From an uncultured Granulosicoccaceae bacterium (GTDB lineage Bacteria > Pseudomonadota > Gammaproteobacteria > Granulosicoccales > Granulosicoccaceae), in assembly GCA_937923745.1 (NCBI GenBank), contig CALDUO010000124.1:1-45388 (forward strand): 45,388 nucleotides of DNA. The letters are read 5' to 3'. Below are positions 25,662 through 34,895 of the stretch, piece after piece. Position 1 is the stretch's first letter, and every line of letters begins with the position of its first letter. The position numbers and the translations under genes are program-made. The notes under the pieces were generated by a model. The model was given only the letters and a program-made list of their open reading frames with translations. It did not search any database and had not been told where the DNA came from.

Positions 25662-25896
25662 TCGGTGTAACTCCGGTAGTAATTTTAAATAAAAGTGCCC
25701 CTCGCCTCTCTGACTTCGGCAAACATCTCCGGGAAGCCCGAAAACAGATCCGACACATCCGGGCAGTTGGCCCGAGATATCTCGAAAATACCGGCGCAGG
25801 CAACCACTGTGGGCAGACTGGCACGTCATTGGAAGGAGGATGCGTCTAAAACTGGGTATTGTAGCACTAAGCTATTGCAGCGTGCGACCGTCGATA

Positions 25897-27000
25897 CTAA
25901 AGATTGAGCACTCTAACAGGCCGCGCATGATGCCCCTGCGCCGGGCCAATGGTGTCCACGCCTAAGCCCTGACTGGCACCTCGACTGACACCCTGAGTGC
26001 CATCCTGGGTGCCATCCTGGGTGACATTCTGGGTGACACTCTTGGCTACGTCTTGCGTGGACAGTGCCTCGGTGACCGGCATCGCCAGCCCCAAAAAGCG
26101 CGTTTCACAATAGACCCGGAGCGGCTCAGCGGTGCTCATCGTGCTATTGTAGGCACTACAAGCAAAGCCCTGCCCACGCTGAAATCTGCCCTGCATCTCT
26201 TCGGTGACCGATACCGCCTGAAGGTGACGGACCAGCACATCGACCGGTAGCAGATGCCCGTCCAGCAAGCTCTGATCAAACCCGTCTCGCTCCGGACTGC
26301 CCTCGGCGACCGGTAAGCCCGTCGCGCACTGATGCCGCAGGCTGGCTTCAGAAATCATCTCTTCAGGCCGGAAGCTCGCGACACCGGTTCTGCGAAGCTT
26401 CCGAATATGCGCACCACAACCGATGGCCTGCCCGATGTCCTCAACGAGTGTTCTGATGTAAGTGCCTTTAGAGCAGCGAACCCGAAAAACCGCAATGCTG
26501 TCGTCGAAAGACACTACCTCGATCTCACTGATCGTCACATTGCGTGCGGCGCGCTCAACGCTCTCGCCGCGCCGCGCAAGCTTATACAGCCGCTCACCGT
26601 TGACTTTCAGCGCCGAATACATAGGTGGTATTTGTTGAATCGGACCCTGAAACCGGTTGGCAACAGCGACTAGCGACTCGTGGTCGAGGGACTCGGGAAC
26701 TGTATTGGACGCCAGCATCTGACCGTCGGCATCGCCTGAATCGGTAGTGACACCGAGTTGAGCGGTCGCGATATATTCTTTATCGGCGTCCAGCAACCAG
26801 GACGACAGCCGTGTTGCTTCTCCAAAGCACACCGGCAACATGCCGGTCGCCAGCGGGTCGAGGCTGCCAGTGTGGCCAGCACGATTGGCGTCATACAGCC
26901 ACTTGACACGCTGGAGTGCCTGATTGGAGCTGCACCCGGTCTCTTTGTCCAGCAGCAATACACCATGTATGCGGCGGCCTTTTTTATTTCGCCTTCCCAT
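25897..27000 (-). CDS. truB: tRNA pseudouridine-55 synthase
   Basis: Makes pseudouridine 55 in the T-loop of nearly all tRNAs and acts as a tRNA chaperone. Catalytic D48 in G-H-T-G-S-L-D-P-L-A-T-G-M-L-P, at the same number as in E. coli. The TruB core runs about 11-185 and a C-terminal PUA-like part follows. At 367 aa it is 50-60 residues longer than usual. The extra length is a polar tail (about 315-367) with repeated T-Q-D-G / V-T-Q-N units (321-344) from a 12-bp DNA array. Position between rbfA and rpsO is conserved in proteobacteria. Confidence 0.95.
   Translation of the reverse strand: MGRRNKKGRRIHGVLLLDKETGCSSNQALQRVKWLYDANRAGHTGSLDPLATGMLPVCFGEATRLSSWLLDADKEYIATAQLGVTTDSGDADGQMLASNTVPESLDHESLVAVANRFQGPIQQIPPMYSALKVNGERLYKLARRGESVERAARNVTISEIEVVSFDDSIAVFRVRCSKGTYIRTLVEDIGQAIGCGAHIRKLRRTGVASFRPEEMISEASLRHQCATGLPVAEGSPERDGFDQSLLDGHLLPVDVLVRHLQAVSVTEEMQGRFQRGQGFACSAYNSTMSTAEPLRVYCETRFLGLAMPVTEALSTQDVAKSVTQNVTQDGTQDGTQGVSRGASQGLGVDTIGPAQGHHARPVRVLNL
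25969..26040. repeat. 12-bp tandem repeat, 6 copies, in the truB tail
   Basis: CTGACTGGCACC, TCGACTGACACC, CTGAGTGCCATC, CTGGGTGCCATC, CTGGGTGACATT, CTGGGTGACACT, fading into degenerate units to 26064. On the minus strand it encodes the T-Q-D-G type tail of TruB. Confidence 0.85.
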
Positions 27001-27081
27001 AATGTGTTTAGCAGGAATGGATGGATATCAGTGGGGCGGGATACGGTCAGTCGGATCGATAGGACAAGGTCAGTCCGCCGG

Positions 27082-27513
27082 CTAGTGTTTATTGGCCGGA
27101 TTGTCGTCGTCTGTGCCAGGCTGCTCAGACATGGATTGACCCGCGTCAGTGTCTGCATCGGTCGTATTGGAGCTGACGGCCTGATCAATCAGCGCAGACA
27201 TCCTCGCACCGTCCTCTATCGAACTGTCGTAATGAAATTGCAGCTGTGGCACCACCCGAAGCGACAGTGCAGAGCCCAGTTGGCGGCGGAGGTATCCGAC
27301 AGAACGCTCAAGCGCTCGTTGAGTGTCATCGCGCTCTTCGCTGTTCATCACCGAGTAGTAGACCCGGGCAAACGACAGGTCTCGGGTTACATCCACCGAT
27401 GTGATTGTCAACATGGGCGACAAGCGCGGATCTTTCAGCGAATGTCGGATCAGCCCAGACAACTCTTGCTGAATTTGATCTGCGACACGATAGCTGCGCG
27501 GGAAGTCTTTCAC
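27082..27513 (-). CDS. rbfA: 30S ribosome-binding factor A
   Basis: Late 30S maturation and cold-adaptation factor. 143 aa with the KH-like RbfA fold: R-V-A-D-Q-I-Q-Q-E-L-S-G-L-I at the start, D-P-R-L-S-P-M-L-T-I-T-S-V-D-V-T-R-D-L-S-F-A, and the end P-Q-L-Q-F-H-Y-D-S-S-I-E-D-G. A disordered acidic C-terminal tail (about 118-143) is normal for the family. GTG start with AGAGG 10 nt upstream. It lies 21 bp after infB and 81 bp before truB. Confidence 0.95.
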   Translation of the reverse strand: MKDFPRSYRVADQIQQELSGLIRHSLKDPRLSPMLTITSVDVTRDLSFARVYYSVMNSEERDDTQRALERSVGYLRRQLGSALSLRVVPQLQFHYDSSIEDGARMSALIDQAVSSNTTDADTDAGQSMSEQPGTDDDNPANKH

Positions 27514-27534
27514 AGGCGCGCCTCTGAACTGGAA

Positions 27535-30402
27535 TTACAGAGATCGCGCAACTTCAGTTCTCTCAAAGACCTCAATTTGGTCACCTGGCTGCACATCGGT
27601 GTAGTTCTTTACGCCAATACCGCATTCGGTGCCCATGTGCACGTCTTTGACGTCATCTTTAAAACGTCGCAGAGATTCGAGCTCGCCTTCGTAGATCACC
27701 ACGTTGTCGCGCAGGACACGAATGGGTTCTTCGCGGCGCACAACGCCATCGATAACCATGCAACCGGCAATCAGACCAAACTTGGGTGACTTAAACACAT
27801 CACGCACTTCAGCCAAACCAATGATGCGTTCTTTGATCTCCGGTGCAAGCATGCCGCCGGCAACCTGTTTGACCAAATCAATCACGTCATAAATCACGCT
27901 GTAGTAACGCAAGTCGATGTCGTTGTCGGAAATAAAGGTTCTGGCACTGCCGTCTGCCCGGACGTTAAAGCCAATCATGATGGCACTGGCAGCCGCAGCA
28001 AGATTGGCATCGGACTCTGTGATACTACCGACGCCACCACCGACGACCCGGATACTGACTTCATCGGTTGACAGTTTTTCAAGCGAGTCACGGATGGCCT
28101 CGAAACTACCTTTAACGTCGGCCTTGACCACGAGATTGAGCGACGCTTTTTCACCCCCCTTAATCTGTGAGAAGACGTCGTCGAGTTTGGCAGGTTTACG
28201 CTCGGCGAGTCGCGCATCACGGCTTTTATCCTGTCGTAAGGCTGCGAGCTCACGCGCACTTTTCTCATCAGGCGCTACCAGCATTTCGTCACCGGCGTTC
28301 GGTGTTCCGGACAGACCCAGTACCTGAACAGGTATTGACGGTGCCGCAGACTCTACCTGCTGGCCGTTCTCATCGAACAGTGCACGGACTCGACCGGTTT
28401 CCTGACCACAGATAAAAATATCGCCGCGCTTTAACGTACCGTTCTGGACCAACACCGTTGCCACAGGGCCACGGCCTTTATCGAGTGATGCCTCAATGAC
28501 CACACCGCGTGCATTACCTTCAGGGCTCGCCTTGAGTTCAAGAATTTCTGCCTGCAACGCGATGGCATCCAGGAGCTCGTCAATACCGGTACCTTCCAGC
28601 GCCGAGACCGGTACAAAGACGGTGTCGCCACCCCACTCTTCGGATATGACATCGTGCTGAGCCAGTTCGCTGCGCACTCGCTCTACATCAGCACCGGGCT
28701 TGTCCATTTTATTGACGGCAATAACCAGCGGCACTTCTGCAGCGCGAGCATGCTGAATACCTTCAATGGTCTGCGGCATAACACCGTCATCAGAGGCCAC
28801 CACCAACACCACAATGTCAGTACTTCTGGCGCCACGCGCCCGCATTGACGTGAACGCGGCGTGCCCCGGTGTATCGAGGAAAGTAATCACCCCGGTTTTG
28901 GTCTCGACGTGATAGGCGCCAATGTGCTGCGTGATACCACCAGCCTCACCGGACGCAACCCGACTCTTACGAATGTAATCGAGCAAAGATGTCTTACCGT
29001 GATCGACGTGCCCCATCACGGTGACCACCGGCGGACGTGTCTGCAGTTCGCTATCGTCAGCATCACCACTGGTGAGTTTGTTGGCCAGTGTGGCCTCGAT
29101 ATCGTCAGCGCCAGCGGCAACCGCGCGATGGCCCATTTCTTCGACCACCAACATGGCGGTGTCCTGATCGAGCATTTGGTTGATCGTCGCCATCACGCCC
29201 ATACCCATCATGGCACGAATGACTTCAGCCGCTTTGACGGCCATCTTGTTGGCGAGCTCAGCTACGGTAATGGTGTCCGGTACGTCGACATCCCGAATGA
29301 CAGGCGCGGTTGGACGCTCGAAGCCATGCTTGCTTTCAATGGCAGGAGACGACATCCGACGCGACTTGCCCTTATAGCGACGACCAGACATGTCTTTGGC
29401 AACGTGCAATTGGTTACGGCCGTAACGTGTCTTGGCATCACCGCCGCCACCGCCTTCGGCACGGCCTTTACCCCGACCTTTACCGTCTTTACGGTGTGAT
29501 TTTTCTTTGCTGACTTCCTGCGCTTCAGCAGCAGCACGACGCTGTGCGTCCTCGAGTCCACGTTGACGCTCGCGTTCTGCCTGCTCTTTTTTGGCAACCT
29601 CTTCTGCGACCCGCTTCTTCTCCAGCATGGCCTGACGTTCAGCTTGCTGTTCTGCCGCCAGTCTTGCGTGATCACGCGAGAGCTGCTCTTCGATAATGCT
29701 CATCCGCTTACGTTCGAGTTCGCGGGATTCTTCTTCTTTTCGGGTTAACTCGGCAATTTTGGCTTGGGCGAGTTCTTGCTGCTCCGGTGTCATTGAGACA
29801 GCTTCTGCCGCAAGTTGATCGGCAACAGAGCGCTCTACAGCCGCTGTTGCCGCAGCCTCTGCAGCCGCATTGGCAGCAGCAGCGTCTTCGACTGCTGCTG
29901 TGTTGTCTTCGGCTGTCGGAGACGGAGATATGGTGTCCGGAGATTCGGTATCTGGCTCGGTTGGTGTCAACGGCACTGAGTCGGTTGCTGTTGCAGCGTC
30001 GCCGGTGGGCGCGCTGTCTACGACATCAGCCGTTGGTGTTTCAGTGACTGCAGGTTCGGTCTCCACCGCCTCTTCCGGTGCATCATCAACAGCTGCAGGT
30101 CGGCGGATAACACGCTTGGTCCTGACTTCGACGTTGACTGTCTTGCGGCCACTGGAATCACTTTTGAGCTCACTGACGCGCTTGCGGCGTAATGTGATTT
30201 TGCCTTTGCCGCCACCGGCTGCATCTGCGCCGCCCTGTCCACGAGAGCTCTGTAGGTGAGTGAGCAGCGCTACCTTCTCTTCATCAGAAATAGAATCAGT
30301 GCCACTCGACTTGGCGACTCCGGCCTCACGAAGTTGCTCAAGCAATTTTTCTACTGGCGTATTAACCACCTGTGCCAGTTGTTGTACTGTTACTTCAGCC
30401 AT
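27535..30402 (-). CDS. infB: Translation initiation factor IF-2
   Basis: GTPase that places initiator fMet-tRNA on the 30S subunit and promotes subunit joining. 955 aa, at the long end for proteobacteria (E. coli 890). IF2_N domain (1-52), an Ala/Glu/Lys-rich flexible region (about 120-330), a second N-domain (about 385-440), and the G domain from G464 with G1 G-H-V-D-H-G-K470-T-S, G3 D-T-P-G-H, G4 N-K-M-D. Domains II, III and the fMet-binding C-terminal barrel follow ([14 protein letters not shown]). Internal in-frame starts may produce shorter isoforms as in E. coli; not shown here. Confidence 0.97.
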   Translation of the reverse strand: MAEVTVQQLAQVVNTPVEKLLEQLREAGVAKSSGTDSISDEEKVALLTHLQSSRGQGGADAAGGGKGKITLRRKRVSELKSDSSGRKTVNVEVRTKRVIRRPAAVDDAPEEAVETEPAVTETPTADVVDSAPTGDAATATDSVPLTPTEPDTESPDTISPSPTAEDNTAAVEDAAAANAAAEAAATAAVERSVADQLAAEAVSMTPEQQELAQAKIAELTRKEEESRELERKRMSIIEEQLSRDHARLAAEQQAERQAMLEKKRVAEEVAKKEQAERERQRGLEDAQRRAAAEAQEVSKEKSHRKDGKGRGKGRAEGGGGGDAKTRYGRNQLHVAKDMSGRRYKGKSRRMSSPAIESKHGFERPTAPVIRDVDVPDTITVAELANKMAVKAAEVIRAMMGMGVMATINQMLDQDTAMLVVEEMGHRAVAAGADDIEATLANKLTSGDADDSELQTRPPVVTVMGHVDHGKTSLLDYIRKSRVASGEAGGITQHIGAYHVETKTGVITFLDTPGHAAFTSMRARGARSTDIVVLVVASDDGVMPQTIEGIQHARAAEVPLVIAVNKMDKPGADVERVRSELAQHDVISEEWGGDTVFVPVSALEGTGIDELLDAIALQAEILELKASPEGNARGVVIEASLDKGRGPVATVLVQNGTLKRGDIFICGQETGRVRALFDENGQQVESAAPSIPVQVLGLSGTPNAGDEMLVAPDEKSARELAALRQDKSRDARLAERKPAKLDDVFSQIKGGEKASLNLVVKADVKGSFEAIRDSLEKLSTDEVSIRVVGGGVGSITESDANLAAAASAIMIGFNVRADGSARTFISDNDIDLRYYSVIYDVIDLVKQVAGGMLAPEIKERIIGLAEVRDVFKSPKFGLIAGCMVIDGVVRREEPIRVLRDNVVIYEGELESLRRFKDDVKDVHMGTECGIGVKNYTDVQPGDQIEVFERTEVARSL

Positions 30403-30456
30403 TCGTGTCTATTTCCTCGCGTGCAGATTGGGTATGCGCTCTGATCAGTTACTGTA

Positions 30457-31986
30457 TTATCCAGCGGCCTGATCTGCTGCATCCCCTGCTTCTTCGCCAT
30501 CTTCTGTAAACCAGCTTTCGCGGGCTTTCATAATCAGTTTGGCGGCCAGTTCTTCGTCCATATCGTCGACAACCATCAGCTCATCAACTGATTGTTCTGC
30601 CAAATCATCGACGGTCACTATAGCGTGTGCAGCCATATTGTAAGCCATCGCCGAGTCAAGGCCTTCCAGTGCCAACAATTCAGGTGACGGCGTGTTGCCA
30701 CCCAGCTTTTCTTCGGTTGCGATGGCGCGTGTCAGCAGGGCGTCTTGCGCGCGGCTTCGTAGCTCATCAACAATCTCTTCTTCAAACTCTTCGATATCCA
30801 GTAACTCGTCGCGTGGTACATACGCCACCTCTTCTACGGTGGTAAACCCTTCCTGTACAAGGATAAGCGCCACTTCTTCGTCAACGTCGAGTTGATCAAC
30901 AAACAACTGCAGGGTTGCTCTGGACTCAACCTCGCTTTTCTCGTCAGCACTGGTCTCATCCATGACATTGAGCACCCAGCCGGTCAGGTCGGAAGCCAAA
31001 CGTACATTTTGACCACCACGGCCAATGGCCAGCGACAGCTTCTCGGCCTCTACAGCGATGTCCATGCTGTGCGAATCCTCGTCAACCACAATGCCTTTAA
31101 CTTCAGCAGGCGCCATGGCATTGATGACAAACTGCGCGGGGTTGTCATTCCATAGAATGATGTCAATCCGCTCGCCTGCGAGTTCGTTGGAGACGGTTTG
31201 TACCCGCGAGCCTCGCATACCTACACACGCACCGACCGGGTCCAGCCGCGGATCGTTTGACGACACCGCTATCTTGGCTCGTGCCCCTGGATCACGGGCA
31301 GCACCGTTGATCACAATGACGCCCTGCCCCACTTCAGGGACCTCGAGCTTAAACAGCTCGATCAAAAATTCGGGATCGGTGCGACTGACGAAAAGCTGAG
31401 GGCCACGAATTTCGGATCGGACTTCACGCAGATACCCACGTAACCTGTCGCCCGGCCTGACGGCTTCTCGCGGAATCATATCCTCGCGTGAAATGTAGGC
31501 TTCGGCGTTAGCGCCCAGATCAAGATAAACGCCACCACGTTCGGTGCGTTTAACTATCCCCATGACCAACTCACCGACACGACTGCGGTAAGCTTCAACG
31601 ACCCGCTCACGTTCTGCTTCGCGTACTTTCTGGACAATAACCTGTTTGGCCGTCTGTGCGGCGATACGACCAAACTCAACAGATTCGATTTCTTCTTCGG
31701 TGAAGCCACCAACAACGATTTCGGGTTCGTCGATTTGGGCAGCAGACAATGTCATCTGACGGAGCGGGAATTCCTGCTCAGCATCGTCTTCGAGGATTTC
31801 CCAACGCCGAAATGTTTTGTAATCGCCTGTTTCACGATCTATTGAAACACGGACTTCGATGTCAGTGCCATGTTTCTTCCGAGTCGCAGAGGCCAGTGCC
31901 GCTTCCAATGCGTCAAAAATAATTGTCTCTTCAACGCCCTTCTCGTTAGAGACGGCATCAACGACCAACAGTATTTCTTTACCCAT
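30457..31986 (-). CDS. nusA: Transcription termination/antitermination factor NusA
   Basis: Binds RNA polymerase and nascent RNA, affecting pausing, termination and antitermination. 509 aa. N-terminal RNAP-binding domain (about 1-130), S1 (about 135-200), two KH domains (G-M-R-G-S-R-V and I-G-R-G-G-Q-N-V), then two acidic C-terminal repeats (about 365-425 and 440-490) typical of proteobacterial NusA that bind alpha-CTD. The acidic tail ends D-A-A-D-Q-A-A-G. It sits 12 bp after rimP and 54 bp before infB. Confidence 0.97.
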   Translation of the reverse strand: MGKEILLVVDAVSNEKGVEETIIFDALEAALASATRKKHGTDIEVRVSIDRETGDYKTFRRWEILEDDAEQEFPLRQMTLSAAQIDEPEIVVGGFTEEEIESVEFGRIAAQTAKQVIVQKVREAERERVVEAYRSRVGELVMGIVKRTERGGVYLDLGANAEAYISREDMIPREAVRPGDRLRGYLREVRSEIRGPQLFVSRTDPEFLIELFKLEVPEVGQGVIVINGAARDPGARAKIAVSSNDPRLDPVGACVGMRGSRVQTVSNELAGERIDIILWNDNPAQFVINAMAPAEVKGIVVDEDSHSMDIAVEAEKLSLAIGRGGQNVRLASDLTGWVLNVMDETSADEKSEVESRATLQLFVDQLDVDEEVALILVQEGFTTVEEVAYVPRDELLDIEEFEEEIVDELRSRAQDALLTRAIATEEKLGGNTPSPELLALEGLDSAMAYNMAAHAIVTVDDLAEQSVDELMVVDDMDEELAAKLIMKARESWFTEDGEEAGDAADQAAG

Positions 31987-31998
31987 AATGTAATCCGG

Positions 31999-32466
31999 TT
32001 ATTTTCTGATCCGAAAATTAGGTACAACATGCGCAGACTCAACATCATTGATAAATAATGTGGTCTCCTGCCCATCAAACTCCAGCGTTATTTTGTCATC
32101 GGTGGCTTGCGTTAACAGACCCGTAAACCGTCTCTGTCCCGCCACCATACGACTTAGTCTTATTTTGATCATCGCCCCAATCTGCTCGGCAAACTGGCTG
32201 GCCGTAAAGAGAGGCCGATCGACGCCTGGTGATGACACTTCCAACAAATAAGCGCCGGGAATAACGTCTTCAACATCCAGCAAACTGCTGACTTGACGGC
32301 TGACCAATCCGCAGTCATCAACAGTGATTCCGTCACTGTGATCAATGTAGACACGCAGCGTTTGTCCGTTTTCTGCCTGACCAAATTCGGCACCAATAAA
32401 CTGATAACCCAACGAACTGACGGTGGGTTCCAGTAGCCCTGTTACTTTCTCGCTAGCCCTCTGCAT
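31999..32466 (-). CDS. rimP: Ribosome maturation factor RimP
   Basis: Assists 30S assembly. 155 aa with the two-domain RimP fold: L-G-Y-Q-F-I-G-A-E-F near the start, V-D-D-C-G-L-V-S-R-Q-V-S-S-L-L-D, then the hallmark Y-L-L-E-V-S-S-P-G-V-D-R-P-L. First protein gene of the nusA-infB operon, behind initiator tRNA and an intrinsic terminator, as in E. coli. The Shine-Dalgarno (AGGA about 14 nt upstream of ATG) is distant. Confidence 0.95.
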   Translation of the reverse strand: MQRASEKVTGLLEPTVSSLGYQFIGAEFGQAENGQTLRVYIDHSDGITVDDCGLVSRQVSSLLDVEDVIPGAYLLEVSSPGVDRPLFTASQFAEQIGAMIKIRLSRMVAGQRRFTGLLTQATDDKITLEFDGQETTLFINDVESAHVVPNFRIRK

Positions 32467-32516
32467 GTTGCGATTTTAATTCCTGCCGACCGTCGTTAGG
32501 TATTATCGATTGCCCA

Positions 32517-32546
32517 TTAAAAAAGGCTCCATTCAGGAGCCTTTTA
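32517..32546 (-). terminator. Intrinsic terminator between metY and rimP
   Basis: 9-bp stem AAAGGCTCC/GGAGCCTTT with a 5-nt loop, followed on the minus strand by a T run (read as A at 32517-32524). It would separate initiator tRNA from the downstream operon unless it leaks, giving differential expression. Confidence 0.88.
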
Positions 32547-32589
32547 TGCGCCTCCACGGTGATGTTCTTACCGTGAGACATTATTATTT

Positions 32590-32666
<77 letters not shown>

Positions 32667-32680
32667 ACTGGTATCAGAGT

Positions 32681-32709
32681 ATATTAACTCACGTGGTCCC
32701 ACCATGCAA
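32681..32709 (-). promoter_or_regulatory. Putative sigma-70 promoter of metY
   Basis: On the minus strand TTGCAT and TAATAT are separated by 17 bp, with the -10 hexamer about 15 nt before the mature tRNA 5' end. An overlapping TATACT fits the -10 consensus better but with 20-bp spacing. Confidence 0.55.
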
Positions 32710-32974
32710 TACCGCCAGTGGGCTTTCTTGCCTGTTTATCAACAACATCCTGTTACTCGAGCACTGCCAGTGCGAATAAGGCATTCAATAATCGGTCCAT
32801 ACCTTTGCAAATTATTGGTTTGAGCGTGTTTGCGGGGTGACGGGGCCGTATGTATGTCAGTCTGTCGATCTGCACCGACAAAGACCTGCGCTGGCTTGGC
32901 TGAGCGTACCTGGCGATCGGTGAACACGCTGCATTCAATGACAGATCTCCGATCTGCCCTTATTCAAATACATG

Positions 32975-33019
32975 GCGTTAGCGTGGATAGCGTTAGCCTG
33001 GGTAGAGTTTGGCTGGACA
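32975..33019. repeat. 15-bp degenerate tandem repeat, 3 copies
   Basis: GCGTTAGCGTGGATA, GCGTTAGCCTGGGTA, GAGTTTGGCTGGACA, intergenic. Confidence 0.7.
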
Positions 33020-33107
33020 GGAACTTACCGCACAAGGTTTACCATGACAGAGCTTGAGCAGACAGGGGCTGAATGGTCAGACATTGCCCGACCAGGGGCT
33101 TTTACCC

Positions 33108-33205
33108 AAGGGTTCTACAGGAGGGGTTCTACAGGAGGGGTTCTTACAGGAGGGGTTCTAAATAGGGGCGTTTTTTATATAAGGGGGGTTCTAGATAGGG
33201 GGTCT
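33108..33205. repeat. 14-bp G-run tandem repeat
   Basis: AAGGGTTCTACAGG, AGGGGTTCTACAGG, AGGGGTTCTTACAGG, AGGGGTTCTAAATA, then degenerate GGGGCGTTTTTTATATAA and GGGGGGTTCTAGATA and GGGGGTCTG. Seven G runs of 3-6 on the + strand with about 10-nt spacers. Confidence 0.88.
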
Positions 33206-33233
33206 GTAAAACACCCGCACAGGTATGACAACT

Positions 33234-33280
33234 AAAATCGCCTGACGGGCGCGGATGTCTCTAGCCGCGTGGACCGTCAG
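33234..33280 (-). terminator. Putative terminator of the nuo operon
   Basis: On the minus strand a two-part stem: outer CTGACGG/CCGTCAG (33242-33248 with 33274-33280) and inner CGCGG/CCGCG, followed by GCGATTTTAG. It begins about 68 nt after the nuoN stop. Confidence 0.6.
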
Positions 33281-33347
33281 CGCCGAGGACCGTCAGAACG
33301 GAGGGCTGCCGACGACGGGGTCAGGCAGCACCGGCGATACCGCGAAT

Positions 33348-34883
33348 TTACGTAAAAGCCCGTATGCAAGCTGCCATGATCAGACCAGGAAAGATGCCAA
33401 ACAAAATGACCGCGGCCCCGTTGATCGCCAACCCGAGTCCAACATCACCCCTGACCGCAATGGGTCCGGACAGGCTCGGCGCGCTCGTCACAATCGCTTC
33501 GTTGTCTTTTGTGGTATCGGTGCCTACAGTCTCGGACACCTCGACGGTGTCAGCGATCGGCTCGTCGAAGTACATCAGCTTGATCGCACGCAGGTAATAA
33601 AACGCCCCAATAACGGACATGATCACACCAACGACGGCTAGCCACAGGAAGTCGGCGCCGATAACGGCTTTGAGCACCGAGAGCTTCGCGTAAAAACCAA
33701 CCAGCGGCGGCACGCCTGCGAGCGAGATTAGAGACAGCATCATCACCATCGCCAACAGAGGTTTACGGCGAGCCAGCCCCGACAAAGAAACCAGTTCGTC
33801 GGCCTCATAACCATTGGCTGATATGGCCAGCAGTACACCGAAAGCTGCCAGTGTTGTAAATGCATAGGTGACCGCATAGAACATCGCAGCGCTATAGCCC
33901 TCTGCCGTACCGGCGACAATACCGAGCAACAGAAAGCCAACATGTGAAATGGTTGAATAGGCCAACATACGTTTGATGTTGCTTTGCGCTATCGCAACCA
34001 AATTCCCGACAATTAACGAGAGCGCCGCCAGAATCGCGAGCATCTGTTGCCAGTCGCTGTGCAAGGTGGGTAACGCATCAACCAGCAGTCTAATGACCAT
34101 GGCAAATGCCGCTATTTTAGGGGCCGTTGCAATGTAGAGCGTTACCGACGTGGGCGCACCCTCATAAACATCGGGCAACCACATGTGAAACGGTACTGCG
34201 CCCAGTTTAAAGGCGACACCCACAATGATAAAGGTCAGACCAAATCTGGCACCAAGGCTACGGTAGACCGATTCGTCAGAGTCCGACCCTCCCTCGACGG
34301 CAGAGGCAATGATGTTATTGATGGTTGCAAGGTCCAGTGATCCGGTAGCGCCGTACACCATCGACATACCGTACAGCAGCATGCCAGACGCCAGCGCCCC
34401 CAACACAAAGTACTTCATGGCAGCTTCTGCAGCGCGCGAGCTGGTGCGGTACAACGCCACCATCGCATACAGCGACAACGCTAGCAGCTCAAGACCCAGA
34501 TAAATACTCAGCATGTTGTTGGCGGAGACCATGATCATCATACCGCCCACACCAAACAGGCCGAGCACGTAGTATTCGCCGTTCTGGATATCCCGCTCGC
34601 CGATATAATCACGCGAATACAAAAAACCGAGCAGCGCAATACCGAGAATCCAGCACTTGAGCGTGGCACTCATGCTATCCATGGTGTAGGCACCATTAAA
34701 CGCAGTAACCGGCTCATCGCCAAGCTGGCCAAAACACAGCGCGAGTGTGATCACCAGTGTTGCCTGCGATAACCAGTACGTGACAACCCGACGCTTGTCA
34801 GTCTGAAACAGGTCAACGACCAGAACGGTACAGACGGCAACCAACAAAAAGATTTCCGGCGTCGCTACATGCAAATTATTCAT
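33348..34883 (-). CDS. nuoN: NADH-quinone oxidoreductase subunit N
   Basis: Membrane-arm antiporter-like proton-pumping subunit of complex I. 511 aa with about 14 hydrophobic helices. The core signature 'K-L-G-A-V-P-F-H-M-W-L-P-D-V-Y-E-G-A-P-T' carries the conserved lysine, and N-I-K-R-M-L-A-Y-S-T-I-S-H-V-G is the typical broken-helix region. A polar insert (about 445-475, rich in T/E/D) precedes the last helix. Last gene of the operon, 12 bp after nuoM. Confidence 0.95.
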   Translation of the reverse strand: MNNLHVATPEIFLLVAVCTVLVVDLFQTDKRRVVTYWLSQATLVITLALCFGQLGDEPVTAFNGAYTMDSMSATLKCWILGIALLGFLYSRDYIGERDIQNGEYYVLGLFGVGGMMIMVSANNMLSIYLGLELLALSLYAMVALYRTSSRAAEAAMKYFVLGALASGMLLYGMSMVYGATGSLDLATINNIIASAVEGGSDSDESVYRSLGARFGLTFIIVGVAFKLGAVPFHMWLPDVYEGAPTSVTLYIATAPKIAAFAMVIRLLVDALPTLHSDWQQMLAILAALSLIVGNLVAIAQSNIKRMLAYSTISHVGFLLLGIVAGTAEGYSAAMFYAVTYAFTTLAAFGVLLAISANGYEADELVSLSGLARRKPLLAMVMMLSLISLAGVPPLVGFYAKLSVLKAVIGADFLWLAVVGVIMSVIGAFYYLRAIKLMYFDEPIADTVEVSETVGTDTTKDNEAIVTSAPSLSGPIAVRGDVGLGLAINGAAVILFGIFPGLIMAACIRAFT

Positions 34884-34895
34884 CGGTGCTGCCCG

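Larger units (their letters stand above)
32710..33233. other. Non-coding gap with G-rich repeats
   Basis: About 640 bp from the metY promoter to the nuoN stop (33348) with no gene I can support. Open frames here have no Shine-Dalgarno and translate repeats. It contains a 15-bp triplicate (32975-33019), the GGGG-run array (33108-33205) and the likely nuo terminator (33234-33280). Confidence 0.6.

Noticed and set aside
26758-27789. 343-codon plus-strand open frame
   Set aside because: Lies antisense across truB, rbfA and infB, all of which are certain; composition (many R/H/Q) is typical of shadow frames.
28861-29499. 212-codon plus-strand open frame
   Set aside because: Antisense of infB; no family resemblance.
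32972-33235. Short plus-strand open frame over the G-run repeat
   Set aside because: It only translates the repeats (G-G-V-L type), has no Shine-Dalgarno and no stable sequence features.
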